Shown piece by piece: positions 9,491-18,023 of a DNA stretch of 64,000 nucleotides (within the stretch, counting starts at the first letter, position 1; every line of letters begins with the position of its first letter). A program made the position numbers and the translations under genes. Source of the DNA: Saccharothrix tamanrassetensis (lineage in GTDB: Bacteria > Actinomycetota > Actinomycetes > Mycobacteriales > Pseudonocardiaceae). Where the stretch lies: the NCBI RefSeq assembly GCF_014203665.1, contig NZ_JACHJN010000002.1, positions 186,001 through 250,000 of the forward strand, given 5' to 3'. The notes beneath the pieces were generated by a model. The model saw only the letters and a program-made list of their open reading frames with translations. It was not told the origin of the DNA and searched no databases.

Positions 9491-11721
9491 CGCCGTACGT
9501 CGGCGAGCCACCGCTCCAGCTGGCCCGCGGAGGTCACGTCACCCAACCCGAGGAACTTCTCCCGCGCCTCGGTCCAGTACGCGCACGCCTGATCGGTCAG
9601 CCGGACCCGGTCGTACAGGATGCCCAGGTTGAGCAGCACCCTGGCGGTGGCCTGCTCGTCACCCGAGTCGCGGAAGATCTCCAACGCGCGCAGTGAGAAC
9701 TGCCGCGCCTCGGCCAGGTCGCCGAGGTGCAGCCGGAGCACCCCGAGGTTGGCGATCACCCTGGCCTCGTCGTGGTGCAGGCCCAAGGCGCGGAACTGCC
9801 ACAGCGCGGCGCGGAAGTTCGCCCCCGCCGCCTCGTGCTCGAGCCGACGGCAGTTCAACTCGCCGAGGCGGTTGAGCACCGTCGCCATCCAGTACCGGTC
9901 GTCCGACTCTCGGAACGCGTGCAGCGCTTCCCGGTAGAGGTCCGCCGCCCGGGAGAAGTCGTGCCCGCCGACCGCGCAGTCCGCGAGGTTGGTGACCGCT
10001 ACCGCCACACCGCGCCGGTAGCCGGCCCCGCGGTGGATGGCGAGCGCGCGTTCGGCGTGCTCGCTGGCGTCGTCGGGGCGGCGCAGGTCCAGCGCGAGCA
10101 TCGCCAGCCAGTTGGACAGCTCGCCCTCGTCCTGCCGCTGACCCAGCCGCCGCGCCGCGTCCAGGGCACGTCGGCACACCCGCTCGCCGTCACCCCAGTG
10201 GTTGCGGAATCCGAAGAACCCGCGCAGCGCGAGAGCCAGGTCCACCACGAGCGCGTCGTTGGCGAGGTCGGCGGCGGCGACCAGGTTCGGGCGCTCCTGT
10301 TCGAGCTGCGCCGACCAGGGCTGCTCGTCGCGGGCCAGCCGCAGGTAGTGGTCCAGCAGGCGGTCCAGGGCGGCCCGGTCGGGCTCCTCGCGCAGCCGGC
10401 ACTCGGCGGCGTAGATCCGCAGCAGGTCGTGGAACCTCACCCGGCCGGCGCCGGCGGACTCCACCATGTGCGCCCGGCGCAGCGTGGTGAGCAGGCGCTT
10501 CGCCCGGGACGGCGGCAGGTCGGCGAGCGCAGCCGCCGCCGCGACACCGACGTGCGGACCGGGGTTGAGCGAGAGCAGCCGGAACATCCGCCGGGCCGGT
10601 TCCGGCATCCGCCGGTAGGACAGGTCGAACGCGGCCCGCACCGCGTAGTCGCCGGCGTAGTCGAGTTCGTCCAGCCGGTTCGTCGCGTCGCCGAGCAGGT
10701 CGACCAGCCCGGCCACCGACAGGTCGGCGTCCTCCGCGAGCAGCGCGGCGGCGATGCCGAGGGCGAGCGGCAGCCGGCCGCAGAGGTCGGCGAGCTCGGT
10801 CAGCGGCCCGTCGACCGGGCGGTGCGGGTTGCGGGCGCGGACGGCGTTGACGACCAGGGCTTCGGCCTCGTCGGGCGGCAGGACGTCGAGCGGGACCTGG
10901 CGGGCGTTCAGCTCGCCGAGCAGCTCGCGGCTGGTGATCAGCACGCGGTGCGCACCGTTGCCGGGCAGCAGGGGGCGGACCTGGTCGGCGGTGGCGGCGT
11001 TGTCGAGCAGCACCAGCAGCGGGTCGGGCCGGGTGGCCAGGACCGAGCGGTAGAGGTTGGTGCGGCCCGCGACGTCGGGCGGGATGTGCTCGGCGGGCAC
11101 CCCGAGGGCGTGCAGGAACACGGCGAGCGCCTCGGCGGGCCGGACCGGATCGGCGGAGTACCCCCGCAGGTCTGTGAACAGCACCCCGCCGGGAAACCGG
11201 TGCGCCGCCCGCACCGCCAACGTCGTCTTGCCCACCCCGGCCAACCCGGCCACCGCCGACACCAGCACCGGCCGGCTGTCCGCGCCGGCGATGTCCGAGC
11301 CGGCCGTGCCTGCCCCGACCGTGCCTGGGTTGGCGGTACCGGTGCCGGCCGTGTCTGCGCCGCTGGTGCCCGGGTTGGCTGCGCCCGCGCCGATGGCTCC
11401 CAGGTTGGCCGTGCCCGCGTCGCTGGTGCCCGGGTCGGCCGTGCCCGCACCGGCCGATGGGTCGGCGGAGCGCCGGGTCGCGGGCGGGGCGTCGTCGGGT
11501 GGCTGCCCGGCGTCTCGCCCGCCCGGGGCGAGCAGGGCTTCCAGGCGCGCCAGATCACCGGCGCGGCCGGTGAACGTGCCGTCGAGCGGCGGCAGGCCTG
11601 CCAGTGCGGTGGGCGCCGGTCTGGTCAGGTGGACGTCCCGTGCCTGGATCACGGGACCGTGGACGTCGCCGCCGACGGTGTTGCGGTGGGTGTTCCAGGT
11701 CCCGTGGCCTGCTGGGATCAC
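9481..11721 (-). CDS. STAND (NB-ARC) ATPase with C-terminal TPRs
   Basis: A 746-aa signalling ATPase of the AP-ATPase/NB-ARC class, members of which act as regulators or conflict-system sensors. Order: a short N-terminal segment with NTHRNTVGGDVHG and PVIQARDVHL (residues 10-32); an Ala/Gly/Thr/Pro-rich linker (about 62-147); P-loop GLAGVGKTT (about 158-166); Walker B LLVLLDN; HRVLITSR; a helical ARC-like region with YRRMPEPARRMFRLLSL; then tetratricopeptide-like repeats to the end, including NLADCAVGGHDFSRAADLYREA and NLGVLRLHLGDLAEARQF. The GTG start overlaps the stop of the 132-aa gene upstream (GTGA), which decides the start. No effector or DNA-binding domain is seen, so it may act through its operon partners. 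Function is unknown. Confidence 0.85.
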   Translation of the reverse strand: MIPAGHGTWNTHRNTVGGDVHGPVIQARDVHLTRPAPTALAGLPPLDGTFTGRAGDLARLEALLAPGGRDAGQPPDDAPPATRRSADPSAGAGTADPGTSDAGTANLGAIGAGAANPGTSGADTAGTGTANPGTVGAGTAGSDIAGADSRPVLVSAVAGLAGVGKTTLAVRAAHRFPGGVLFTDLRGYSADPVRPAEALAVFLHALGVPAEHIPPDVAGRTNLYRSVLATRPDPLLVLLDNAATADQVRPLLPGNGAHRVLITSRELLGELNARQVPLDVLPPDEAEALVVNAVRARNPHRPVDGPLTELADLCGRLPLALGIAAALLAEDADLSVAGLVDLLGDATNRLDELDYAGDYAVRAAFDLSYRRMPEPARRMFRLLSLNPGPHVGVAAAAALADLPPSRAKRLLTTLRRAHMVESAGAGRVRFHDLLRIYAAECRLREEPDRAALDRLLDHYLRLARDEQPWSAQLEQERPNLVAAADLANDALVVDLALALRGFFGFRNHWGDGERVCRRALDAARRLGQRQDEGELSNWLAMLALDLRRPDDASEHAERALAIHRGAGYRRGVAVAVTNLADCAVGGHDFSRAADLYREALHAFRESDDRYWMATVLNRLGELNCRRLEHEAAGANFRAALWQFRALGLHHDEARVIANLGVLRLHLGDLAEARQFSLRALEIFRDSGDEQATARVLLNLGILYDRVRLTDQACAYWTEAREKFLGLGDVTSAGQLERWLADVRRQR

Positions 11722-12116
11722 CGCAAGGTGATGTCCTGGCCGGCCTGGTGGATCGAGTACGCCGCGACGTGCTGCACCACGCCGCCCTCGCCCGCCACCC
11801 TGGGCAGGGCCGGGCTCACCGCGTTCAGCACCTCGCGCAGCGACGCCGCCGCCTCGGGCTGCTGCCACAGCATGGTGTGGATCGAGCCGCGCCACTCCGT
11901 GGTGAACTCGGCGCGCGCCTGTTCCAGCCGCACCGGGGGTGCGGCCACGACTCGGCTGCGCGCGTCGTCCAGTCGCGCGCTGACCAGGTCGAACAGCGTC
12001 GGTGCGAGCACGCCCGCCACCCCGGCCCGCAGGTCCGCCCACAGCTCCGTGTCGACCGCCTTGGCCAACGCGCTCGCGACGGCGCCGGCGAGCATCCGGA
12101 GCGGTTCCTCGCGCAC
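11718..12116 (-). CDS. Small helical protein between cyclase-like and STAND genes
   Basis: A 132-aa protein I do not recognise. Most of it appears helical: MLAGAVASALAKAVDTELWADLR, SARLDDARSRVV, LEQARAEFTTEW. The last dozen residues, AYSIHQAGQDITLR, form a predicted beta-strand motif also seen in both neighbours. The GTG start at 12116 is supported by GAGAGGA 6-7 nt upstream; ATG 12095 is an internal alternative. It lies 11 nt after the cyclase-like gene and overlaps the STAND gene, so all three are probably one mRNA. It may be an adaptor in the cassette (inference). Confidence 0.7.
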   Translation of the reverse strand: MREEPLRMLAGAVASALAKAVDTELWADLRAGVAGVLAPTLFDLVSARLDDARSRVVAAPPVRLEQARAEFTTEWRGSIHTMLWQQPEAAASLREVLNAVSPALPRVAGEGGVVQHVAAYSIHQAGQDITLR

Positions 12117-12127
12117 CTCAGGTCCTC

Positions 12128-12925
12128 TCAATCGGCATCGCCGCCCTTGCGGAAGCCCGGGCCGAAGTGCGAGCCGCGCTGGTCGTTGCGTTCGAAGTTC
12201 TGGATCATGTCGGCACGCTGCCAGGTCGGCACGTGCGCGTCCCGCCCGGCCTGGATGACCGTCGAGTTGCCGCTCGCGACGGCGCGCTGGTTCACCGCCG
12301 GTGCCTGCCCCGCGGCCGGTGGGTCGGCCAGGTCCAACGCGTGGACGTCCCCGTTCGGGATCCACATCCAGCCGTGGCCGTGGAACGTCTTCTCCACCAC
12401 CTCGACCCGGCGGAAGTCGGCGGGGCGCAGCGTGGTGTGGCCGGCCAGCACGAGGGTGGAGTACACGATCTCGGACAGCACCACGACCAAGTCCGCGTCC
12501 GGGAACTCCTCCAGCGCGAGGTGCGCGGGTTTGCTGTTGAGCAGCCGGGAGACCAGCACGGAATCCTGGCCGGGGAACCCGTTCGCGCCATCCACCACCG
12601 CGCCGTGGTGGATGGCGAGTCGCATCCGGGCGCGGGCCTCGGGCACCCGGTAGCGGTTGGCCGACGTCAGTTCCGCGTTGAGCGCGCGGACGTAGCCGTC
12701 GACGACCACGTGTTCCGGTGCGTTCGGCGGCAGGACGGCCCACTCCTCGTCGCCCTTGGCCTGGCGGTGCCACGTGGACCGGTCCAGCCCGGCCGCCGCG
12801 CCCGCCCGGTCCAGGCAGCGGACCAGCAGCTCCTGGAGCTCGCGCTGGAGTTGGTCGTCAGCCGCGCCGTAGCGCCTCAGGTCGCAGCAGACCAGCAGAC
12901 TGCGCCGGAAGGTGGCAGGACTCAT
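12128..12925 (-). CDS. Class III nucleotidyl-cyclase-like protein
   Basis: A 265-aa protein whose first 200 residues look like a divergent adenylate/guanylate cyclase homology domain. SLLVCCDLRRYG would be beta-1 with metal aspartate D15. KGDEEWAVLP places a second aspartate at D59. MRLAIHHGAV follows, then DSVLVSRLL, where R127 matches the usual catalytic arginine but the usual asparagine four residues before it is replaced by valine. Catalysis is therefore uncertain. The tail carries STVIQAGRDAHV (about residues 221-232), shared in type with its two downstream partners. The ATG at 12925 is preceded by AAAGG. A Crp-family gene lies 110 bp upstream on the same strand. Confidence 0.65.
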   Translation of the reverse strand: MSPATFRRSLLVCCDLRRYGAADDQLQRELQELLVRCLDRAGAAAGLDRSTWHRQAKGDEEWAVLPPNAPEHVVVDGYVRALNAELTSANRYRVPEARARMRLAIHHGAVVDGANGFPGQDSVLVSRLLNSKPAHLALEEFPDADLVVVLSEIVYSTLVLAGHTTLRPADFRRVEVVEKTFHGHGWMWIPNGDVHALDLADPPAAGQAPAVNQRAVASGNSTVIQAGRDAHVPTWQRADMIQNFERNDQRGSHFGPGFRKGGDAD

Positions 12926-13035
12926 GGACTCGGCCTTTCGACGTGGAGCGGTTGCGCTGCCGTGGGCATCTCGAAGTGCAGAGCCACTGTGGAGTACTGC
13001 ACCGGGGCGAATGCCGCAAAACTGCGGCTTCGCCC

Positions 13036-13743
13036 TCAGATCCCCGCGAATTTCCGCAAGCTGTCCAGGTCGGGCACGAGCACGTCACGGCGCAGGTGGC
13101 TGACCACCACCCCCGCTTTCCGCAGATCGCTGAACGCCTTCTCCGCCGTCCGGGGCTTCATCCCGGCGATGGAGGCGAGCTCGACCTTGGTGAGCGGAAT
13201 TCCCAGCGTCCAGCCCGCGGTCTCCTCTCGGCCGTACGTCTGCACCAATTCGGCGAGCACTCGGGCCACCCGTTCGGCGGCGGGGTGGGACAGGAAATCG
13301 CGGCGGCGCTGGTTCGCCCAGCGGAGCCGGTCGTTGATCATCCCGATCAATTCCACGAACACGTCGTTGCGCCGGTGCAGGAAGCCCATCAGCTCGCCGC
13401 TGGTGATCAGCTTCGCCACCACGTCGCCGCACGTCACGACGGTGGCCGAGCGCGGCTTCTGGTCCAGCGCCGCCATCTCGCCCACCAGGTCGCCCGCGAC
13501 GCGGATCGCGAGCAGGGCGGTGTCGCCCGTCTCGTCGGTGGTCTGCACCTTCACCACGCCTTCGAGCAGCAAGAGGACGTGAGTGTCTTTCGCGTCCTGC
13601 TCGATGACCTCCCGGTCGGCCGTGTACCGCACGACCGTGCCGATGCTCAGCAGTTCTTGTCGGGTGTTGTCGCGGAGGCGACCCAGCAGACTGTTGCTGG
13701 GCCACCCTGGATCCTGTGTCATCGTGGTCGGCATGGGCAGCAT
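13036..13743 (-). CDS. Crp/Fnr-family transcriptional regulator
   Basis: About 235 aa. The N-terminal cyclic-nucleotide-binding domain keeps the phosphate-binding cassette GDLVGEMAALDQKPRSATVV, with the glutamate and Arg-Ser-Ala that contact cNMP in Crp proteins. A dimer helix and a C-terminal winged helix (LTKVELASIAGMKPRTAEKAF) follow. Start choice is uncertain: ATG 13743 has AGGA 5 nt upstream; ATG 13734 and 13722 are alternatives. It precedes the cyclase-like gene on the same strand, which raises the idea that it senses that protein's product (inference). Its own promoter would lie in the 326-bp divergent region with the Old Yellow Enzyme gene. Confidence 0.82.
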   Translation of the reverse strand: MLPMPTTMTQDPGWPSNSLLGRLRDNTRQELLSIGTVVRYTADREVIEQDAKDTHVLLLLEGVVKVQTTDETGDTALLAIRVAGDLVGEMAALDQKPRSATVVTCGDVVAKLITSGELMGFLHRRNDVFVELIGMINDRLRWANQRRRDFLSHPAAERVARVLAELVQTYGREETAGWTLGIPLTKVELASIAGMKPRTAEKAFSDLRKAGVVVSHLRRDVLVPDLDSLRKFAGI

Positions 13744-14069
13744 GTGGATCCTGTTACTGTCGTGACCGGCGGGAACTGGAATTCGAGCCGACCTGCGTCG
13801 GGCGGCAAGTGATGGTCTCCCCGAACGTGCTGCGGACAGTACACCCGAATGGGCGTAACTGACCCGTCTTGCCGAGCGTTTTGCGTACCGACCCCCCATT
13901 CAAGATCACGTGCTAATGCACGCGCAATACCGAATCGAATGGAATTGTGCTGCTCCCGTGCGGTGGGACGGTCGTCACGTGGGGAACAACCTGTCCGATC
14001 CGGGACCTTGGACCTGTCGAAGGGCCCGAAGGACCCGTTGTCGTACCGGAACCACCCGAGGAGACGCAT
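13744..14069. promoter_or_regulatory. Divergent intergenic region, crp-like / OYE genes
   Basis: These 326 bp separate two divergent genes and must hold both promoters. I find no convincing open reading frame; the reading frames here are high-GC shadows. I see no clear TGTGA-N6-TCACA Crp site. The only assigned element is the ribosome site GAGGAG (about 14059-14064) for the rightward gene. Confidence 0.4.
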
Positions 14070-15134
14070 GTGAGTGCGCTGTTCAGCCCGCTGACCCTCC
14101 GTTCGGTCACGCTGCCGAACCGGATCGCCGTCAGCCCGATGTGCCAGTACTCCGCTCGGGACGGCTTCCCCGACGAATGGCACCTGGTTCACCTCGGCTC
14201 GCGTGCTGTGGGTGGCGCCGGCCTGGTCCTCTCGGAGGCGACCGCCGTTCAGGCGGTCGGTCGGATCTCACCCGCGGACACCGGACTGTGGGACGACGCC
14301 CACATCGAAGCGTGGCGCCCCATCACCGCGTTCATCCGGGCCCACGGAGCGGTGCCCGGCGTGCAACTCGCCCACGCCGGCCGCAAGGCCTCCACCCACC
14401 CGCCGTTCGCGCCCGAGCACGGCGGCGTGTCCGACGAAGAAGGCGGCTGGACCCCGGTCGCGCCCAGTGCCGTCCCATTCAGCGAGACGTACCGGGTGCC
14501 GACCGAGCTGGACGAGGCGGGCATCGCGCAGGTCGTGGCGGACTTCGCCGCCGCCGCCCGGCGGGCGGTCGCCGCCGGCTTCGACGTCGTCGAGGTGCAC
14601 GCCGCACACGGTTACCTGCTGCACGAGTTCCTGTCGCCGTTGAGCAACCAACGAACCGACGGCTACGGGGGTTCCCTGGCCAACCGCACCCGGATCGCGC
14701 GCGAGGTGACCGCCGCCGTCCGCGAGGCGGTGGGTGAGGACGTGCCGGTGCTCGTGCGCATCTCCGCCACCGACTGGGTCGACGGCGGCTGGACGGCGGA
14801 GGACAGCGTCGCACTCGCCCGCGACCTGACCGCCGTGGGCGCGGACCTGATCGACGTGTCGACCGGCGGCAACGTGCCCAAGGCGGACATCCCGGTCGGA
14901 CCGGGCTACCAGGTGCCGTTCGCCAAGACGGTACGGCAGAAGGCCGACGTGCCCGTGGGGGCAGTCGGCATGATCACCGAGGCGCGCCAGGCGGAGGAGA
15001 TCCTCGCGGACGGCTCGGCCGACCTGGTGCTGCTCGCGCGGGAGCTGCTGAGAGACCCCTACTGGCCCTGGCACGCGGCCAAGGAGCTCGGGGCTCGGGT
15101 AACTCCGCCGAAGCAGTACGCCAGGGCGTTCTAG
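14070..15134 (+). CDS. NADH:flavin oxidoreductase, Old Yellow Enzyme (NamA/YqjM type)
   Basis: A 354-aa FMN-dependent ene-reductase, presumably cytosolic, reducing activated C=C bonds with NAD(P)H; the natural substrate is unknown. The TIM barrel shows the YqjM-type opening LFSPLTLRSVTLPNRIAVSPMCQYS (about residues 4-28), QLAHAGRKAS with the active-site histidine, HAAHGYLLHEFLSPLSNQRTD, YGGSLANR and the flavin phosphate loop toward the end. GTG 14070 is chosen because GAGGAG precedes it and the ATG two bases earlier runs at once into a stop. Confidence 0.9.
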   Translation: MSALFSPLTLRSVTLPNRIAVSPMCQYSARDGFPDEWHLVHLGSRAVGGAGLVLSEATAVQAVGRISPADTGLWDDAHIEAWRPITAFIRAHGAVPGVQLAHAGRKASTHPPFAPEHGGVSDEEGGWTPVAPSAVPFSETYRVPTELDEAGIAQVVADFAAAARRAVAAGFDVVEVHAAHGYLLHEFLSPLSNQRTDGYGGSLANRTRIAREVTAAVREAVGEDVPVLVRISATDWVDGGWTAEDSVALARDLTAVGADLIDVSTGGNVPKADIPVGPGYQVPFAKTVRQKADVPVGAVGMITEARQAEEILADGSADLVLLARELLRDPYWPWHAAKELGARVTPPKQYARAF

Positions 15135-15151
15135 GACCCGCTTCAAAGGTC

Positions 15152-15178
15152 GGGCTGCCGGTGCGGAACCGGCAGCCC
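15152..15178. terminator. Bidirectional hairpin between convergent genes
   Basis: A perfect 11-bp stem (GGGCTGCCGGT / ACCGGCAGCCC) with a 5-nt loop lies 17 nt after the OYE stop and 28 nt before the end of the DUF3073 gene. There is no clear T-tract, as is usual in actinobacteria. It can serve both converging transcripts. Confidence 0.75.
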
Positions 15179-15205
15179 AACCTCGTCAGCGGGTGATGTG
15201 TTGCT

Positions 15206-15388
15206 TCAGCGACGGTAGTCGTCGTACTCGTCGTCCGATGGCTCGTCGTAGCGTTCATCGCTACGACTTCCGCCGTCGGAATCGCCGGACAGCTCGCGTT
15301 GCAAGGCGTCAAAGTCGGTGTTGTGAGAGCTGTACTTCAACTCCCGCGCCACCTTCGTCTGCTTGGCCTTCGCTCGGCCGCGCCCCAT
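15206..15388 (-). CDS. DUF3073 small basic/acidic protein
   Basis: A 60-aa actinobacterial protein starting MGRGRAKAKQTKVARELKY, the hallmark N-terminus of DUF3073, with an acidic tail rich in Asp, Glu, Ser and Tyr (DEPSDDEYDDYRR). Function is unknown. The ATG at 15388 is chosen from the conserved start and the ribosome site GAGGGGG 7-8 nt upstream. The longer in-frame reading to 15526 is not supported. From memory the M. tuberculosis counterpart is Rv0810c. Confidence 0.85.
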   Translation of the reverse strand: MGRGRAKAKQTKVARELKYSSHNTDFDALQRELSGDSDGGSRSDERYDEPSDDEYDDYRR

Positions 15389-15550
15389 GGCTCGACCCCC
15401 TCGCACAGGGACGGGGGCGGCCGGGGGAACGGCGGCCCCACTCGTCTCGACAACTAGTTCCTGGTAACTACCGTACCGTGTCGAAGGGGTTCCTCGCGAC
15501 GCGGTAGGCGTGACACGTGCCGCCAATTCTCCGCATGGGAGGATGCGCGG

Positions 15551-16432
15551 GTGCCTCGACCGTTCGTCGCCTACCTCAGGGTGTACGAACCGCTGTCGGC
15601 TCTTGACGCACCGTTGGCGCTCCAGGTGCGGAAAGCCCTGGAAGCGGGCCCCCTGAGCCGAGCGGACGCCGGCGTCCGCGAGCGGGAGCTGTGGCTGCGA
15701 TCACAACTGGCCCGGCCGCCCCGTCTGCTGCCCGGCGAGCGCGCGGACGGGCGTGTCGCACCCGACACGCCGCTCGACGTGATGACCATCAGCCCGGCCG
15801 AAGTCCCCGGCGACGTCGGCCCCGGTCCGCTGGTGTGCCCGCTGGACCTCCGGCAGAGGTCCGCGGCAGCCCTGGTCGGCTTCCTCGCCACCTCCACCGG
15901 CCCGCTGCAGGACGCCGCCCTGTCCGTGCAGCCGGAGACCATCAGGTCGCGCGCCTCGGCCGTCATGGCGGAACTGACCGGCGGGGCGGTCCACGTCATC
16001 TCGGCCACGTGGACCGTGCCGCTGCCCTGGTTCGCCCTGGTCGACCCGGACGCCCGCCGGATCGTCCTGGCACCGCGGGACGACCCGGAGCGCCAGGTGT
16101 CCTGGCGGGCGTCGATGGCGGACGCACGGCACCGGGTGGCCCGAGCGCGGAAGGTCGTGTCCCGCGCACTGGGCGACGCGGGCCCCGCGAAGGTGCTGGC
16201 GGACACCGGCCGCTGGCTGGACCACTTCGCGCCCGACTCGGCGGTCGAGCTGGACTACGGCGGCCTCGTGCAGCTCATCGAGGACAAGGACCTGCTGGAG
16301 GACGCGTCCGCCCAGGACGTGAACGCGATCGTCGACGCCCTGGAAGAAGGCGACGCCGAGGAAGTCGCCCTCCGCTACGAACGGCTCCGCGAGTTCTGGG
16401 GCGAACTGGCCCGCCGCGAACGCCACGGCTAG
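15551..16432 (+). CDS. Actinobacterial protein of unknown function
   Basis: A 293-aa soluble protein with no signal or membrane segment, which I do not recognise as a named family. It has an N-terminal RPFVAYLRVYEPLSALD, a central hydrophobic-strand region (GGAVHVISATWTVPLPWFALVDP, about residues 146-168), a helical ARHRVARARKVVSRAL and an acidic C-terminus (ALEEGDAEEVALRYERLREFWGEL). Codon use is normal for the region. It starts with GTG 15551, divergent from DUF3073, so the 162-bp gap holds two promoters. Confidence 0.65.
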   Translation: MPRPFVAYLRVYEPLSALDAPLALQVRKALEAGPLSRADAGVRERELWLRSQLARPPRLLPGERADGRVAPDTPLDVMTISPAEVPGDVGPGPLVCPLDLRQRSAAALVGFLATSTGPLQDAALSVQPETIRSRASAVMAELTGGAVHVISATWTVPLPWFALVDPDARRIVLAPRDDPERQVSWRASMADARHRVARARKVVSRALGDAGPAKVLADTGRWLDHFAPDSAVELDYGGLVQLIEDKDLLEDASAQDVNAIVDALEEGDAEEVALRYERLREFWGELARRERHG

Positions 16433-16853
16433 CGAACGCCACAGCCGGCGCCCTGCGGCTCGCGAGGTCACAACGAGTGCCTTACGGCCGGCCCCTCACA
16501 AACGGGCGCCACAACCCGGGGATACGCACAGCTGAGGACGTCCGGGCAGGCAAGGGCCGACAACGCCCCAGTCGGAACCCAGCCGGAAACTCCAGCCGGA
16601 ACGCAGCCGGGAATGCCCAGCCGAGGACGCCCCGGCCGGAACGCAGCCGGGAATGCCCGGCCGGGAACGCCCGGCCCAGGACGTCCAGCCGAGAACGCCC
16701 CGCCGGACCGCCCCGCCGGGACCGCCCGACCGAGCATGCCCGGCCGGCAATACCCGGCCGAGGACGCTCGGGCAGGGGACGCCCCGGCCCGGACTGTGCC
16801 GAGGCCGTGCGGTGGCCCGAGGCTGTCCGGCCGGCGGGATTTCACCGGTGTCG
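16433..16853. repeat. Degenerate GC-rich repeats in a gene-free stretch
   Basis: About 420 bp with no supported gene. From roughly 16540 to 16800 it is built of degenerate units like CCGGAACGC and CCGGGAATGCCC. One 24-bp unit occurs exactly twice, at 16595-16618 and 16635-16658, a 40-bp period. The reading frames here give only low-complexity proteins in all phases. It lies between the convergent ends of the unknown gene and the MFS gene. Confidence 0.6.
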
Positions 16854-18023
16854 TTATCCGAACCGGGTCGCCAGGTGGCGTGGCGTGAAGGCCGGGGCCA
16901 GCAGGAGGCGGGCGGCGGTGGCGCTCGCCGCTGCCAGCAGCAGGGCCGCGGGCCACCCGAAGGTCACCGCCACCCACCCGGCCAGGGCCGGGGTGACGGT
17001 GGCGCTGAGGTAGTTCGCCGTGTTCTGCATACCCAGGGCGGTGCCGCTGCTGCCCTCCGGGGCCAGCTCGGCGGCGGCCGTCACCGCCAGGCCGTTCCAG
17101 CACAGGGCCAGGGCGGCGGTCGGGATCAGGACGCCGGCCAACAGCCCGATCGGAGCCTGGTCCAGGACCGCGCACAGGACGAAGCCCACCGCGATGACCA
17201 CGCTCAGCGTCTTGAGCGGACCCACCCGGTCGCGGACCCGGTCGGACCAGACGCCCACGCCGAGCCTGCCGAGGCCGCCCAGCACCTGGGCCACCGCGAA
17301 CAGGCCCGCCGCCGCCCCCACCGCCACGCCCCGGTGGTCGTGCAGGAGTTCCACCATCAGCGCGGCAGCGGTGAACTGGGGTACCACCAGCAGGCCGCTG
17401 GCCGCGCTGAGGCGGATCAGGTTGCGGTCGGTGAGGATGACCCCGTGGCCGTGAGCGGCACGGACCGCGCCCGGTGGTTCCCGCACCAGGACGGCTACCG
17501 CTGTCGCCACGAACGCCGTGAACCCGGCCAGCGCCAGGAACGCGGTCGGCACGCCCGCCGTGACCGCCACCAACGGCAGCACCGCGGCCGCCAGTGCTGC
17601 GCCCAGTGGGGTCGCGGTCTGGCGGATGCCCATGGCCAGGCCGCGGCGGTCCGCCGGGAACCACGTCAACACGGCGCGGCCGCTCGCCGCGTTGACGCTC
17701 GCCCCGAACAGGCCCACCCCGACCAAGGCCAGGCCCGCCACCACCGGCCCGTCCATGGCCGCCAGCGCCAGGCACGCTGCCGCACCTACGCCGCCGATGG
17801 TCATGACCAGGCGTTCGCCTCTGCGGTCGGCGGCCACGCCCCACGGGACGAGGGTCAGCATCGTGCCCAGGTTGACGGCGCCCAGCAGCAACCCGACCTG
17901 GGGCAGTGTCAGGTCGAAGTGCTCGCGCAGGTGGGGGGTGATCGCCGGGAGCCCGAGGAACACCGCCGCATTGGTGCCTTGTGCCAGCGCACCCACGGCC
18001 AGAACCACCCAGCGGTACCCCAT
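16854..18023 (-). CDS. MFS transporter
   Basis: A 389-aa major facilitator superfamily membrane protein with about 12 hydrophobic segments. The first loop signature GVAADRRGERL (G-x-x-x-D-R-x-G-x-R, about residues 62-72) and GMGIRQTATPLGAALAA, a motif-C-like stretch, are visible. It resembles nitrate/cyanate-type or generic exporter families; the substrate cannot be read. It is alone on its strand and upstream of it is the 375-bp repeat-containing gap. Confidence 0.85.
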   Translation of the reverse strand: MGYRWVVLAVGALAQGTNAAVFLGLPAITPHLREHFDLTLPQVGLLLGAVNLGTMLTLVPWGVAADRRGERLVMTIGGVGAAACLALAAMDGPVVAGLALVGVGLFGASVNAASGRAVLTWFPADRRGLAMGIRQTATPLGAALAAAVLPLVAVTAGVPTAFLALAGFTAFVATAVAVLVREPPGAVRAAHGHGVILTDRNLIRLSAASGLLVVPQFTAAALMVELLHDHRGVAVGAAAGLFAVAQVLGGLGRLGVGVWSDRVRDRVGPLKTLSVVIAVGFVLCAVLDQAPIGLLAGVLIPTAALALCWNGLAVTAAAELAPEGSSGTALGMQNTANYLSATVTPALAGWVAVTFGWPAALLLAAASATAARLLLAPAFTPRHLATRFG

